DNA from: CAVTPD01 sp963736575
GTDB taxonomy: Bacteria > Bacteroidota > Bacteroidia > Cytophagales > JAAEPT01
Assembly (NCBI GenBank): GCA_963736575.1
Contig: CAVTPD010000003.1
Coordinates: 1,178,001 to 1,242,000, forward strand
DNA: 64,000 bases
Reading direction: 5' to 3'
Below the pieces are notes generated by a model. The model had not been told where the DNA came from and searched no databases. It saw only the letters and a program-made list of their open reading frames with translations. Of this stretch, positions 1 to 8,784 are shown one piece after another (the stretch's first letter is position 1; each line of letters begins with the position of its first letter). The position numbers and the translations under genes were made by a program.

Positions 1-1
1 A

Positions 2-685
2 AAGAAAATGACGGGTATGCGTAAGACCATCGCTAGAAGATTGGTAGACGTAAAAAACCAAACAGCTATGCTTACTACTTTTAACGAAGTAGATATGCAA
101 CCTGTAATGGAAATCCGAAAAAAATACAAAGACATGTTTAAAGAGAAGAATGAAGTTGGTTTAGGCTTCATGTCTTTCTTCACTAAAGCATGTTCCATCG
201 CTTTACAAGAATGGCCGGCAGTGAATGCCTTCATTGACGGAAACGATATTGTTTACAATAATTATGTAGACGTTTCCATTGCGGTTTCTACACCTAAAGG
301 TTTAGTGGTTCCTGTTATTAGAAATGCTGAAAAACTAAGTTTTGCGGGTATAGAAAAAGAAGTAATTCGCCTAGCTAAATTAGGTAGAGACGGTAAATTA
401 GGTATTGAAGATATGCAAGGCGGTACGTTTACCGTAACCAACGGTGGTATTTTCGGTTCTATGCTTTCTACGCCAATTATTAACTCTCCGCAATCGGCTA
501 TTTTAGGGATGCACAACATTGTACAGCGCCCAATAGCTATTGATGGTAAAGTAGAAATTAGACCAATAATGTACTTAGCATTATCGTACGATCACCGTGT
601 GATTGACGGTAGAGAATCTGTTAGCTTCCTTTACCGTGTTAAAGAATTGCTAGAGGATCCTGCTAGAATGTTATTAGAAATATAA
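2..685 (+). CDS. sucB: Dihydrolipoyllysine-residue succinyltransferase (2-oxoglutarate dehydrogenase E2), C-terminal part
   Basis: This is the 3' part of an E2 acyltransferase gene whose start lies before the window; the frame is open from base 2. What remains is the catalytic domain that moves succinyl groups from lipoyl-lysine to CoA. The MTGMRKTIARRL stretch at bases 8-43 is the usual opening of the catalytic core, and the active-site motif YDHRVIDG, with its catalytic His at bases 593-595, lies near the C-terminus. The lipoyl and E3-binding domains must lie upstream. A dihydrolipoyl dehydrogenase gene follows after a terminator-like hairpin. Succinyl rather than acetyl specificity is inferred from the overall match to OdhB/SucB proteins. 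The ATG at base 8 is internal, not the real start. Confidence 0.9.
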   Translation, partial: KKMTGMRKTIARRLVDVKNQTAMLTTFNEVDMQPVMEIRKKYKDMFKEKNEVGLGFMSFFTKACSIALQEWPAVNAFIDGNDIVYNNYVDVSIAVSTPKGLVVPVIRNAEKLSFAGIEKEVIRLAKLGRDGKLGIEDMQGGTFTVTNGGIFGSMLSTPIINSPQSAILGMHNIVQRPIAIDGKVEIRPIMYLALSYDHRVIDGRESVSFLYRVKELLEDPARMLLEI

Positions 686-702
686 TTAAGATAAACTCAT
701 AC

Positions 703-730
703 AGAGGGTAGTTTACTACCCTCTTTTTTT
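703..730 (+). terminator. Rho-independent terminator after the E2 gene
   Basis: A perfect 10-bp stem (AGAGGGTAGT at 703-712 and its complement at 715-724) closes a two-base loop and runs into a T tract. It sits 18 bases after the E2 stop and 22 bases before lpdA. Part of the transcription could read through to lpdA. Confidence 0.8.
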
Positions 731-751
731 GAATAAAAATAAAAGATTCCA

Positions 752-2161
752 ATGTCAGAGAATAAATACGATGTTGTTGTTATAGGTTCTGGGCCTGGTG
801 GATATATTGCTGCCATCCGTTGTTCACAACTAGGTCTTAAAACGGCCGTTATTGAAAAATACAGTACACTTGGCGGTACTTGCTTAAATGTTGGTTGTAT
901 CCCATCAAAAGCATTATTAGACTCTTCGGAACATTATCATAATGCGCTACACAACTTTGCGGAACACGGTATTAAAATAGCAACACCTGAAGTAGATCTT
1001 ACACAAATGATCAACCGTAAAGGCGAAGTTGTTAAGCAAACTACAGACGGTATTCAGTTCTTAATGAAGAAAAACAAAATTGATGTTCATCAAGGTTTGG
1101 GTTCTTTTGTAGACAAAAATACTATTAAGGTAACAGCTGAAGACGGTTCAACTAAAGAACTAAAAGCAGATAAAACAATTATTGCTACCGGTTCTAAACC
1201 TTTATCGCTTCCTTTTATACCAATTGATAAAGAAAGAGTGATAACTTCTACCGAAGCATTAAACTTGAAAGAAGTACCTAAACACATGATTGTTATTGGT
1301 GGTGGTGTTATTGGTATGGAATTAGGTTCTGTTTACGCCCGTTTAGGAGCTAAAATCACGGTAGTAGAATTTGCCGATTCTATTATCCCTACTATGGATA
1401 AAACCATGGGTAAAGAACTTCAAAAAGTATTAAAGAAAGAAGGTTTTGAATTCAACTTCAAAACAAAAGTGACCAAAGTAGAGAACAAAGGCAAAGAAGT
1501 AGAAGTTACGGCTGAAAACGGAAAAGGCGAAAGCGTAACGTTTACTGGAGATTACTGTTTAGTTTCTATTGGTAGAAAACCTTATACAAAAGGTCTTGGT
1601 CTTGAAAATGCCGGTGTTAAACTAGACGATAGAGGCAGAATTGAAGTTGACGGACATTTACAAACCAACGTTGCGGGTATTTATGCCATTGGTGATGTAG
1701 TTAAAGGTGCTATGTTAGCGCACAAAGCTGAAGAAGAAGGTGTGTTTGTAGCCGAAAGCATTTTGGGTCAGAAACCACATATTAACTACAACTTAATACC
1801 GGGTGTTGTTTATACTTGGCCAGAAGTTGCCGCTGTGGGGTATACAGAACAAGAATTGAAAGAAAAAGGAATTCCATTTAAAGTGGGTGCTTTCCCTTTC
1901 AAAGCTTCGGGTAGAGCTAGAGCAAGTATGGACCTAGACGGACAAGCTAAAGTATTGGCACATAAAGATACCGATGAGATTTTAGGGGTTCATATTATTG
2001 GACCAAGAGCCGCAGATATGATTGGAGAAGCAGTAGTAGCTATGGAATTCAGAGCTTCGGCAGAAGATATTTCTAGAATGTCACACGCACACCCAACATT
2101 TTCTGAAGCATTAAAAGAAGCTTGTTTAGCCGCAACTGATAATAGAGCGTTAAACATCTAA
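752..2161 (+). CDS. lpdA: Dihydrolipoyl dehydrogenase (E3)
   Basis: This 469-residue flavoprotein reoxidises dihydrolipoamide of 2-oxo acid dehydrogenase complexes and passes electrons to NAD+. The FAD-binding GSGPGG motif is at residues 12-17. The redox-active disulfide is C44/C49 in GGTCLNVGCIPSK. A second Rossmann fold follows (GGGVIG, around residue 183), and the C-terminal dimer interface carries the His-Glu pair of HPTFSE (His447). Full length for the family; ATG start at 752. It follows the 2-oxoglutarate E2 gene in the same direction, so it most likely serves that complex. A second lpd gene lies at 59036-60433. Confidence 0.96.
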   Translation: MSENKYDVVVIGSGPGGYIAAIRCSQLGLKTAVIEKYSTLGGTCLNVGCIPSKALLDSSEHYHNALHNFAEHGIKIATPEVDLTQMINRKGEVVKQTTDGIQFLMKKNKIDVHQGLGSFVDKNTIKVTAEDGSTKELKADKTIIATGSKPLSLPFIPIDKERVITSTEALNLKEVPKHMIVIGGGVIGMELGSVYARLGAKITVVEFADSIIPTMDKTMGKELQKVLKKEGFEFNFKTKVTKVENKGKEVEVTAENGKGESVTFTGDYCLVSIGRKPYTKGLGLENAGVKLDDRGRIEVDGHLQTNVAGIYAIGDVVKGAMLAHKAEEEGVFVAESILGQKPHINYNLIPGVVYTWPEVAAVGYTEQELKEKGIPFKVGAFPFKASGRARASMDLDGQAKVLAHKDTDEILGVHIIGPRAADMIGEAVVAMEFRASAEDISRMSHAHPTFSEALKEACLAATDNRALNI

Positions 2162-2184
2162 TTTTCTTTTTTATATAATTTAGT

Positions 2185-2214
2185 AAAGGGAAGCCTAAAA
2201 GCTTCCCTTTTTAT
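2185..2214 (+). terminator. Rho-independent terminator after lpdA
   Basis: A perfect 10-bp stem AAAGGGAAGC (2185-2194) pairs with 2201-2210 around a six-base loop and is followed by TTAT. It lies 24 bases past the lpdA stop. Confidence 0.85.
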
Positions 2215-2303
2215 TTATCCCCTTTTTTATGTTGAAAAAAGTGAAAATAAAAGGGTGACTACAAATCAAATAAGCTCTACTTTCGCTGTTGAAAAGAGAA
2301 AGA

Positions 2304-2792
2304 ATGATAGAGGTAGAGTATAAAAAAGGGAATATTTGTTCAGAATATAAAGAATATCAGTCAGTTGCTTTTTCATTAGTGAATTATGAAGAAGCAAGAA
2401 CAGAAACTGAAAAATGCTTTTATGCCAATTTTTCCGAAGAATTAGAAGCTTCGGCACAAAAAGAAATGGACGTTAAAGGAAAACCTTTTTTAGGTAATGT
2501 TGCCTTGTCTAAAATAAAAGACGGGAAAACGCGCGCATTATTACAAATGTATACCCCAAAATACAGCGAAAACGAAACCAGTTCTGAAGGAGCGCTATTA
2601 AGAGCCTGTTTTTTAAAAGCAGCTTTTGAAACCGAAAAACTAGAATTAAGTAATTTGGTTATTTCTACACAGGATATAGATTTTCCGGAAGATAAACTAA
2701 ATGTGGTTCTTGAAGAGGTAACAGAAACCATTAAAAGTTTAGTTTCTAAATGGAAATTCTTAAAAAAAGTGACTTTTTTGGGTAAGCTATAA
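2304..2792 (+). CDS. Conserved-looking protein of unknown function, about 162 aa
   Basis: I do not recognise this protein. It is soluble-looking and charged, with no signal peptide or membrane segment and a Lys-rich C-terminus. The reading frame opens with a TTG at 2289, but the ATG at 2304, preceded by the purine-rich AAGAGAAAG, is the better start. The stop is only 10 bases from the next gene, which encodes an outer-membrane-type protein, so the two probably form an operon. A weak TAnnTTTG-like element (TACTTTCG, 2278-2285) lies just upstream. Coding is supported by length, direction and sequence style only. Confidence 0.65.
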   Translation: MIEVEYKKGNICSEYKEYQSVAFSLVNYEEARTETEKCFYANFSEELEASAQKEMDVKGKPFLGNVALSKIKDGKTRALLQMYTPKYSENETSSEGALLRACFLKAAFETEKLELSNLVISTQDIDFPEDKLNVVLEEVTETIKSLVSKWKFLKKVTFLGKL

Positions 2793-2802
2793 GTTTTAAA
2801 AG

Positions 2803-3411
2803 ATGAAGAAGATCATTGCCTTACTAGTTGTTATCATTAGTACAATAGTTTGTTTACATGCCCAAAATAATGATACAGGAGCATCTTCTTCTTATTATAA
2901 TAATAACAATACTCAACAACAGCCTACCAATTCCGAAAATTTAAAACAAAAACCAAGTTTTAAAAGCCGACTAAGATTTGGAGGTAATATTGGTGCTGCT
3001 TTTGGCTCTACTATTAGTTATGTGCAATTAGCACCTGCCGTTGGTTATGCAGTAACCGATAACTTTATTTTAGGCGTAGGTTTAACCTATTATTACCAAT
3101 GGTATAAAAAAAGTGTATATCCCGCAAGACACATGTATGGGGGTAGAGTTTTTGCCAGACAATATTTTTTAAGAGAATTATTTAATAATACAGGGGCTTT
3201 ATTTGTACATGCTGAATACGAACCCTTAAGTGTTCCTTATTATAATCCTAACACAGAAATCACCAACCGAGAGATTTTAAACACAGTCTATTTGGGTGGG
3301 GGTATAATTATTAATCATTTTACTGTATCTGCTTTATATATAGTGAATTACGATAGTAGTAAATCAATTTATAATAATCCCTTGCAGATTAGATTAGGTG
3401 TTTTCTTCTAA
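2803..3411 (+). CDS. Predicted outer-membrane beta-barrel protein
   Basis: This 202-residue protein starts with a clear signal peptide (residues 1-20, cleavage after CLHAQ). An Asn/Gln/Ser-rich linker (about 21-47) follows. The rest alternates short amphipathic Tyr-, Gly- and Phe-rich strands and ends in phenylalanine (GVFF), as outer-membrane barrels do. Eight strands would fit the length. No specific family or ligand can be named. It is probably co-transcribed with the unknown gene 10 bases upstream. A long imperfect stem at about 3450-3485 may terminate the pair. Confidence 0.75.
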   Translation: MKKIIALLVVIISTIVCLHAQNNDTGASSSYYNNNNTQQQPTNSENLKQKPSFKSRLRFGGNIGAAFGSTISYVQLAPAVGYAVTDNFILGVGLTYYYQWYKKSVYPARHMYGGRVFARQYFLRELFNNTGALFVHAEYEPLSVPYYNPNTEITNREILNTVYLGGGIIINHFTVSALYIVNYDSSKSIYNNPLQIRLGVFF

Positions 3412-3559
3412 TCAAAAAACACTATTTCGTACCATTGTAACGCTTAAAGAAGAAAAGACATGTTTTTTCTTCCTTAAGTCCTTTAATTTTCTCAATTTTC
3501 AAATTGTTTAGGTCTTTTTTAAGACCATTTCTACCAGTTTGTAAAGCTTTTGCATAAAA

Positions 3560-6493
3560 ATGAACGTTTCTCCGAATGAGCCTTTTCAGCTTATTTATTC
3601 CATTTTTGCTCACGAATACCTGGGGTATTTGTTTGAGTCATTTGTGGTTAAAAAAGATGCTAAAGGGGTTCTTACCTTAACATACCAGAATATCTCTTCT
3701 AAAAATGCAGAAGAGTTTAATAATGGCTTAGACGAAAAAGATTTTGAGATCATTAGGTTAATGGATTCCATTCAACAAGATTCTATTACCCATAAGTTTT
3801 CTACTAAACATCTAAAGCCAGAAGAGTTTCTGCCAAAGGTTTTTAATAAGGAAAAAGGAGATACCGCTTTACAAGAAGTAATTGCTGAATATGTAGACCG
3901 TGTTAAAACTAAAATCTTACCCTTATTACACGACAAGCATGTGTATATTATGGGTAATGATGGTGATCCTGTAGGTAAACGGGTAGAAGTACCGCAAGAC
4001 AAAGCCACTATTCTTTTTCATTTTAGAAAAAACGAAGACAATACGCACTATTTCCCTACCATTAAATACCGGGGTGAAAAAATAGATTTTCAATACAACG
4101 GTTCTCAGATTATTAGCAAAAACCCAGCGTGGTTATTAGTAAAAGAAGAGCAGTTGATAAGCTTTGAAAAAGGAGTTGACGGAAGTAAGCTAAAACCCTT
4201 TTTAAATAAAAGATTTATTGTAATCCCTAAAAGTGTAGAGGAGAAGTATTACAAAACATTTATTACACAATTAGTAGCTAATTTTGATGTGTACGCCAAA
4301 GGGTTTATTATTAATTCCGAAGCATATCATCCGGTTCCTGTTCTGTCTTTTAGGGAATTATCAGAGGCAACTTCGTCTATGAGTTTGTTCGAAAACAAAA
4401 ATAACGGACAAGCTAATATTCCTAAAATAGTGTTTGATTTATCGTTTCAGTATGGAGAATACCTTTTTAGTTCTGCTGGGGAAGCCACTAATTCTGTGAC
4501 TTTAGAGAACAAAGACGGAGAGTACATTTTTCATAAGGTAAAACGTAAAAAAGACGATGAAAAAAGCTTTGTTCGTTTATTAAAAGAACGTAATGTATCC
4601 ATTAAAAATGGTAAGGCAGTTTTAGATAAAGCCGAAGCTTTTGATTGGTTAAATAACAATAGAGAAGATTTAGTAGAAAATTTCAATTTTAAAATTGAAC
4701 AAGCTAAAACAACTACAGGTAAAAAATATTTTATTGGTAGAAGCTCTATTAATATAGAAATTAAGGAAAATAACGACTGGTTTGATATTCATGCCGAAGT
4801 GCATTTTGGAGACTATAAAATCCCATTTCTTTCGTTAAGAAAATTAATACTTAAAGGCAAAACCGAATTTGAATTGCCAAATGGTGAAATTGCGGTTATT
4901 CCACCAGAATGGTTAACACAATATTCAGATTTATTTAACTTCTCTGAACACCACCACGAAGACGAACATGCTCATTTAAAGAAGCACCATTTAGCTCTAG
5001 TGCAAGCTCTGGAAGAGGGTAATCTTGCCCAGGTGAGTATGGATAGAAAACTGCAAAGACTTCGTGAATTTGATCATCTAGACGATTATGAGCTGCCTTC
5101 TAAATTTATAGGGGAATTACGCCCGTATCAAAAAGCGGGTTACAATTGGATGCGCTTTTTACAATCCTATAACTTTGGGGGTTGTTTAGCAGATGATATG
5201 GGTTTGGGTAAAACCATTCAGACATTATGCATGCTGCAACATCAAAAAGAAATGGGTTCTGGCACGTCTTTATTGGTAATGCCTACTTCTTTAGTATACA
5301 ATTGGGAGCAAGAGGCGACTAAATTTACACCCGATTTAAACGTTTTGGTTTACACGGGCACGTACCGAGATAAAAATGTGGAGCGTTTTAGTGATTACGA
5401 TATTGTAATTACCTCTTATGGAATTACCAGAATTGATGTTGATTTATTAAAGGATTTCTATTTCAATTATATAATTCTAGACGAATCACAAGCCATTAAA
5501 AACCCGTCTTCTAATATTGCCACGGCCGTTAAAAAGTTAAATTCTAAGCATAAGTTAATATTAACGGGTACACCAATAGAAAACAGCACGCTAGATTTGT
5601 GGTCTCAAATGTCTTTTGTGAATCCGGGGTTGTTAGGAAGCCAATCGTTTTTTAAGAATTTCTATCTAAATGCTATAGAAAAGAAAAATGACGTTGACGT
5701 TAAGCGTAAACTTTATGCCTTAATCAAACCCTTCATTTTAAGAAGAAATAAGGCACAGGTATTAACAGAATTACCACCTAAAATTGAACAGGTTTGGTAT
5801 TCTTCTATGACGGAAGAACAAGAAAAAGAATACGAAGAAGTAAAATCGCATTACCGAAATGTGATTTTAAAAGAGATCGATGAAAAAGGCATGAATAAAT
5901 CGCAGATTACTATTCTGCAAGGGTTAACCAAACTTCGTCAGATTGCTAATCACCCAAGAATGGTAGACCCAGAATTTATAGGTGATTCTGGTAAATTATT
6001 AGACGTGGTTGAAATGCTAGAAACCACCATAGAAAGTGATCACAAAATCTTAATATTTAGCCAGTTTGTTAAACACTTAGCCGTGTTTAAAGATTTGTTT
6101 AAAAAGAAAGGAATTGATTTTGCCTATTTAGATGGAACTACCAAAGCTAGGCAAGAGCAGGTTGAGCTTTTTCAGAACAACGAAGGGATTAAGATTTTCC
6201 TTATTTCATTAAAAGCAGGTGGTTTGGGTTTAAATTTAACCGCAGCCGATTATGTGTACATTTTAGATCCATGGTGGAACCCAGCAATAGAATCACAAGC
6301 CGTAGACAGAGCCTATAGAATGGGACAGAAAAATACTGTTCATACCTACAAGTTTATTACAAGAAATACGGTAGAAGAGAAAATTCTAAAACTTCAGTTG
6401 CGTAAAAAACAATTGGCAGGGGATTTAATTACTACCGAAGAAAGCTTTGTGAAAAATTTAACAAAAGAAGATATTCAGGAAATATTGAGTTAA
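3560..6493 (+). CDS. SNF2-family DEAD/DEAH-box helicase
   Basis: This 977-residue protein has an N-terminal region of about 500 residues followed by a SNF2 ATPase. Motif I (DDMGLGKT) is at about residues 545-552, the Walker B equivalent LDESQ at about 640, and GTPIENS at about 673. The helicase C domain contains GGLGLNL and the arginine-finger region AVDRAYRMGQ at about 913. Such bacterial SNF2 proteins are double-stranded DNA or RNA-polymerase remodellers of the RapA/HepA type; the substrate here is unknown. The stop overlaps the end of the convergent cdaA gene by four bases. Confidence 0.93.
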   Translation: MNVSPNEPFQLIYSIFAHEYLGYLFESFVVKKDAKGVLTLTYQNISSKNAEEFNNGLDEKDFEIIRLMDSIQQDSITHKFSTKHLKPEEFLPKVFNKEKGDTALQEVIAEYVDRVKTKILPLLHDKHVYIMGNDGDPVGKRVEVPQDKATILFHFRKNEDNTHYFPTIKYRGEKIDFQYNGSQIISKNPAWLLVKEEQLISFEKGVDGSKLKPFLNKRFIVIPKSVEEKYYKTFITQLVANFDVYAKGFIINSEAYHPVPVLSFRELSEATSSMSLFENKNNGQANIPKIVFDLSFQYGEYLFSSAGEATNSVTLENKDGEYIFHKVKRKKDDEKSFVRLLKERNVSIKNGKAVLDKAEAFDWLNNNREDLVENFNFKIEQAKTTTGKKYFIGRSSINIEIKENNDWFDIHAEVHFGDYKIPFLSLRKLILKGKTEFELPNGEIAVIPPEWLTQYSDLFNFSEHHHEDEHAHLKKHHLALVQALEEGNLAQVSMDRKLQRLREFDHLDDYELPSKFIGELRPYQKAGYNWMRFLQSYNFGGCLADDMGLGKTIQTLCMLQHQKEMGSGTSLLVMPTSLVYNWEQEATKFTPDLNVLVYTGTYRDKNVERFSDYDIVITSYGITRIDVDLLKDFYFNYIILDESQAIKNPSSNIATAVKKLNSKHKLILTGTPIENSTLDLWSQMSFVNPGLLGSQSFFKNFYLNAIEKKNDVDVKRKLYALIKPFILRRNKAQVLTELPPKIEQVWYSSMTEEQEKEYEEVKSHYRNVILKEIDEKGMNKSQITILQGLTKLRQIANHPRMVDPEFIGDSGKLLDVVEMLETTIESDHKILIFSQFVKHLAVFKDLFKKKGIDFAYLDGTTKARQEQVELFQNNEGIKIFLISLKAGGLGLNLTAADYVYILDPWWNPAIESQAVDRAYRMGQKNTVHTYKFITRNTVEEKILKLQLRKKQLAGDLITTEESFVKNLTKEDIQEILS

Positions 6494-7359
6494 GCAGCCG
6501 GAGCATTTTTGCTGGTATTGGCTGCCGCTGCTGTAGCTTCGTTTATTTTTTCTTGGTCCGAATTACTAAACATCTTTTGGTTAATAATCGAACGAACTTC
6601 GGTAGAAGTAAGATCGTACAATAATTCGCCTTCAATAGACAAGCTAATGCTACCCGTTTCTTCCGAAACAATTAAAACAATACTGTCTGTAACTTCGGAA
6701 AGACCAATGGCCGCACGGTGTCTTAAGCCGTAATTGGCGGGCAAATCTTCTCTTTCTGTAACAGGAATAATGCAACGGGCGGCTAAAATTCGGTTCCCTT
6801 TAATAATTACAGCACCGTCATGAAGTGGGCTGTTTTTATAAAAAATAGAAATTAACAACCGCTTAGAAACCAAAGCATCTAAATAATCTCCCGAATCAAT
6901 ATAAAACTTAAGCTCATCACTTTTCATTAACACAATAAGTGCCCCACATTCGTTGGTAGACAATTCCTGAACGGCTTTAACAATGGTATTAATTTGTAAA
7001 CTTTCTTCCTGAATGTTTTTACTGGTAAAATGCAGTAAGTTTTTTATTTGCTCGTTACCAATTACCGTTGAACGGCCTATATAAAGCAAAAACTTTCTTA
7101 TTTCTTGCTGAAAAAGAATCACCATGGCAATTACACCAACGCCAATAAACTGACCTAAAATGGTGCTCAACAATTCCATATGTAAAGCATCTACTACCAA
7201 GTAGAAAAGGTAAATAGCAAAAATACCTAATACAATATTAAACGCTACAGAACCTCTTAGTAGTTGGTAAAGTTGGTAGATCAATAAAGTCACCAACGAA
7301 ATATCTACAAAGTCTATAAAGTTAAAATCTAAAAACCCTATGTTAAATAGAAAAGTCAA
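6490..7359 (-). CDS. cdaA: Diadenylate cyclase CdaA (c-di-AMP synthase)
   Basis: The 289-residue membrane enzyme joins two ATP into cyclic di-AMP. Three transmembrane helices occupy about residues 18-36, 39-57 and 65-85. The DAC catalytic domain follows, with the DGA motif at 181-183 and the RHR motif at 213-215, both required for activity in this family. The start is TTG in the overlap TTGA with the folP stop, so translation is probably coupled to folP. In Firmicutes cdaA is usually followed by cdaR and glmM; neither is present here. The C-terminal tail is Ala- and Asn-rich and dispensable-looking. Confidence 0.95.
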   Translation of the reverse strand: MTFLFNIGFLDFNFIDFVDISLVTLLIYQLYQLLRGSVAFNIVLGIFAIYLFYLVVDALHMELLSTILGQFIGVGVIAMVILFQQEIRKFLLYIGRSTVIGNEQIKNLLHFTSKNIQEESLQINTIVKAVQELSTNECGALIVLMKSDELKFYIDSGDYLDALVSKRLLISIFYKNSPLHDGAVIIKGNRILAARCIIPVTEREDLPANYGLRHRAAIGLSEVTDSIVLIVSEETGSISLSIEGELLYDLTSTEVRSIINQKMFSNSDQEKINEATAAAANTSKNAPAA

Positions 7360-8216
7360 TCCTGAAAATACGTTTTAATAATGGTTAAAGTATTCTTTGT
7401 TTCTGTTACATCATGTACGCGCAAAATATCTGTTCCGTTTAAAACGGCTAATGTATTTACTACTTGTGTTTCGCTTTTTATTTCATTAGCGGAACTATTT
7501 AACAGTTTGTATATCATTGATTTTCTAGATACACCTGCTAATATGGGTAAATTTAACGATTTGAGCTTTTTTAATTCTCTTAATAAAAGATAATTCTGTT
7601 CAATGGTTTTTGCAAACCCAAATCCCGGATCAAGAATAATATTTTGAACACCAAGCGAATTCAAAAGTTCCACTTTGGTTCTAAGTTCCGAAGTTACTTC
7701 TTCCGTTAAGTTAACGTAGTTTGTTAACTGTTGCATGGTTGCTGGTGTGCCGCGCATATGCATTAAAATATAAGCAACCTTTAGTTGCGCAACAGTTGCA
7801 AACATATTGCTGTCTAAATTTCCTCCCGAAACATCGTTAATAATATCTGCACCAGCTTCAACGCCTTTTTTAGCCACTTCAGAACGGAAAGTATCTATAG
7901 ATATTATCACTTCAGGGAATTCTTTCCGAAGGGCTTCAATAAAAGGAGCCGTACGTTTAATTTCTTCTTCTTCCGAAACTTCAGGAGCACCAGGTCTAGT
8001 GGAATAACCGCCCACATCTAAAATATGTGCGCCGTTATTTAAATGTTCTTCCGCTTTTTTTAAACCTTGTTCTATGGTGTTGTATTTTCCGCCATCAAAA
8101 AAACTGTCTGGTGTGGCGTTTAGAATGGCCATTATCCGCGGTTCGGACAAATCCAAAACTCTATGTGAACGTTCTAGTTCTATATTAGACGGAAATGTTT
8201 TAACTTTCGCTGACAA
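7356..8216 (-). CDS. folP: Dihydropteroate synthase
   Basis: This 286-residue TIM-barrel enzyme condenses 6-hydroxymethyl-dihydropterin diphosphate with p-aminobenzoate, and is the sulfonamide target. Family motifs are all present: ILNATPDSFFDGG near residue 31, DVGGYSTRPG, SIDTFRSEVA, DPGFGFAKT and GVSRKSM. The start is taken as TTG at 8216-8214, because the next methionine (in IMAILNATPD) would remove the normal N-terminal segment. It overlaps cdaA by four bases and is divergent from the DUF1599 gene with only 19 bases between the chosen starts. The folP/DUF1599/DoxX order is common in Bacteroidota. Confidence 0.95.
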   Translation of the reverse strand: MSAKVKTFPSNIELERSHRVLDLSEPRIMAILNATPDSFFDGGKYNTIEQGLKKAEEHLNNGAHILDVGGYSTRPGAPEVSEEEEIKRTAPFIEALRKEFPEVIISIDTFRSEVAKKGVEAGADIINDVSGGNLDSNMFATVAQLKVAYILMHMRGTPATMQQLTNYVNLTEEVTSELRTKVELLNSLGVQNIILDPGFGFAKTIEQNYLLLRELKKLKSLNLPILAGVSRKSMIYKLLNSSANEIKSETQVVNTLAVLNGTDILRVHDVTETKNTLTIIKTYFQD

Positions 8217-8235
8217 GTTGATAAAATTTAGGGCC

Positions 8236-8778
8236 TTGAGTAAAACAACGGAACAACAGTATTACGAAGTTATAGAGAACTGTAAAGATATCTTCATTAA
8301 AAAAACAAAAGATTACGGTACGGCGTGGCGTATTTTAAGACTACCGTCTATTACCGATCAGATATATATAAAAGCCAAAAGAATCCGTTCCATTCAAGAA
8401 AAAGGAAGTCAGAAAATTGACGAACCAATTGCCGGGGAATTCATTGGGATCATTAATTACTGTGTTATTTCTTTAATACAATTGAATTTAACGGACGACG
8501 ATCCTTTGGAACTAGAGGTTAAAAAACTGAACGAATTGTACGATAAAGAAGTTAAAACAACGTTTGATTTATTGATGAACAAAAATCATGATTATGGTGA
8601 AGCGTGGCGAGACATGAGAGTAAGTTCCATTACCGATATTATCTTAATGAAATTGCACAGAACCAAACAAATTGAAGATAATCAAGGGGCAACTTTAATC
8701 TCTGAAGGCGTTGATGCCAACTACCGAGACATGATTAATTACGCCGTTTTTTGTATGATAAAACTATCTGAGAAGTAA
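8236..8778 (+). CDS. DUF1599 domain protein
   Basis: About 180 residues with two copies of the same module. The first has DYGTAWRILR, then SITDQIYIKAKRI, then a GIINYCVISLIQL helix. The second has DYGEAWRDMR, SSITDIILMKLHR and MINYAVFCMIKL. DUF1599 is linked by its family description to nucleotide modification, but no activity is established for this chromosomal form. The start is TTG at 8236, or TTG at 8218 in the same frame; the open frame further upstream merely shadows folP. It is the first gene of a plus-strand operon and ends seven bases before the DoxX-like gene. Confidence 0.85.
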   Translation: MSKTTEQQYYEVIENCKDIFIKKTKDYGTAWRILRLPSITDQIYIKAKRIRSIQEKGSQKIDEPIAGEFIGIINYCVISLIQLNLTDDDPLELEVKKLNELYDKEVKTTFDLLMNKNHDYGEAWRDMRVSSITDIILMKLHRTKQIEDNQGATLISEGVDANYRDMINYAVFCMIKLSEK

Positions 8779-8784
8779 TCTTTT

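Noticed and set aside
8074..8235. Longer N-terminus for the DUF1599 protein
   Set aside because: It is antisense to the start of folP and has no family resemblance; the domain begins right after the TTG at 8236.
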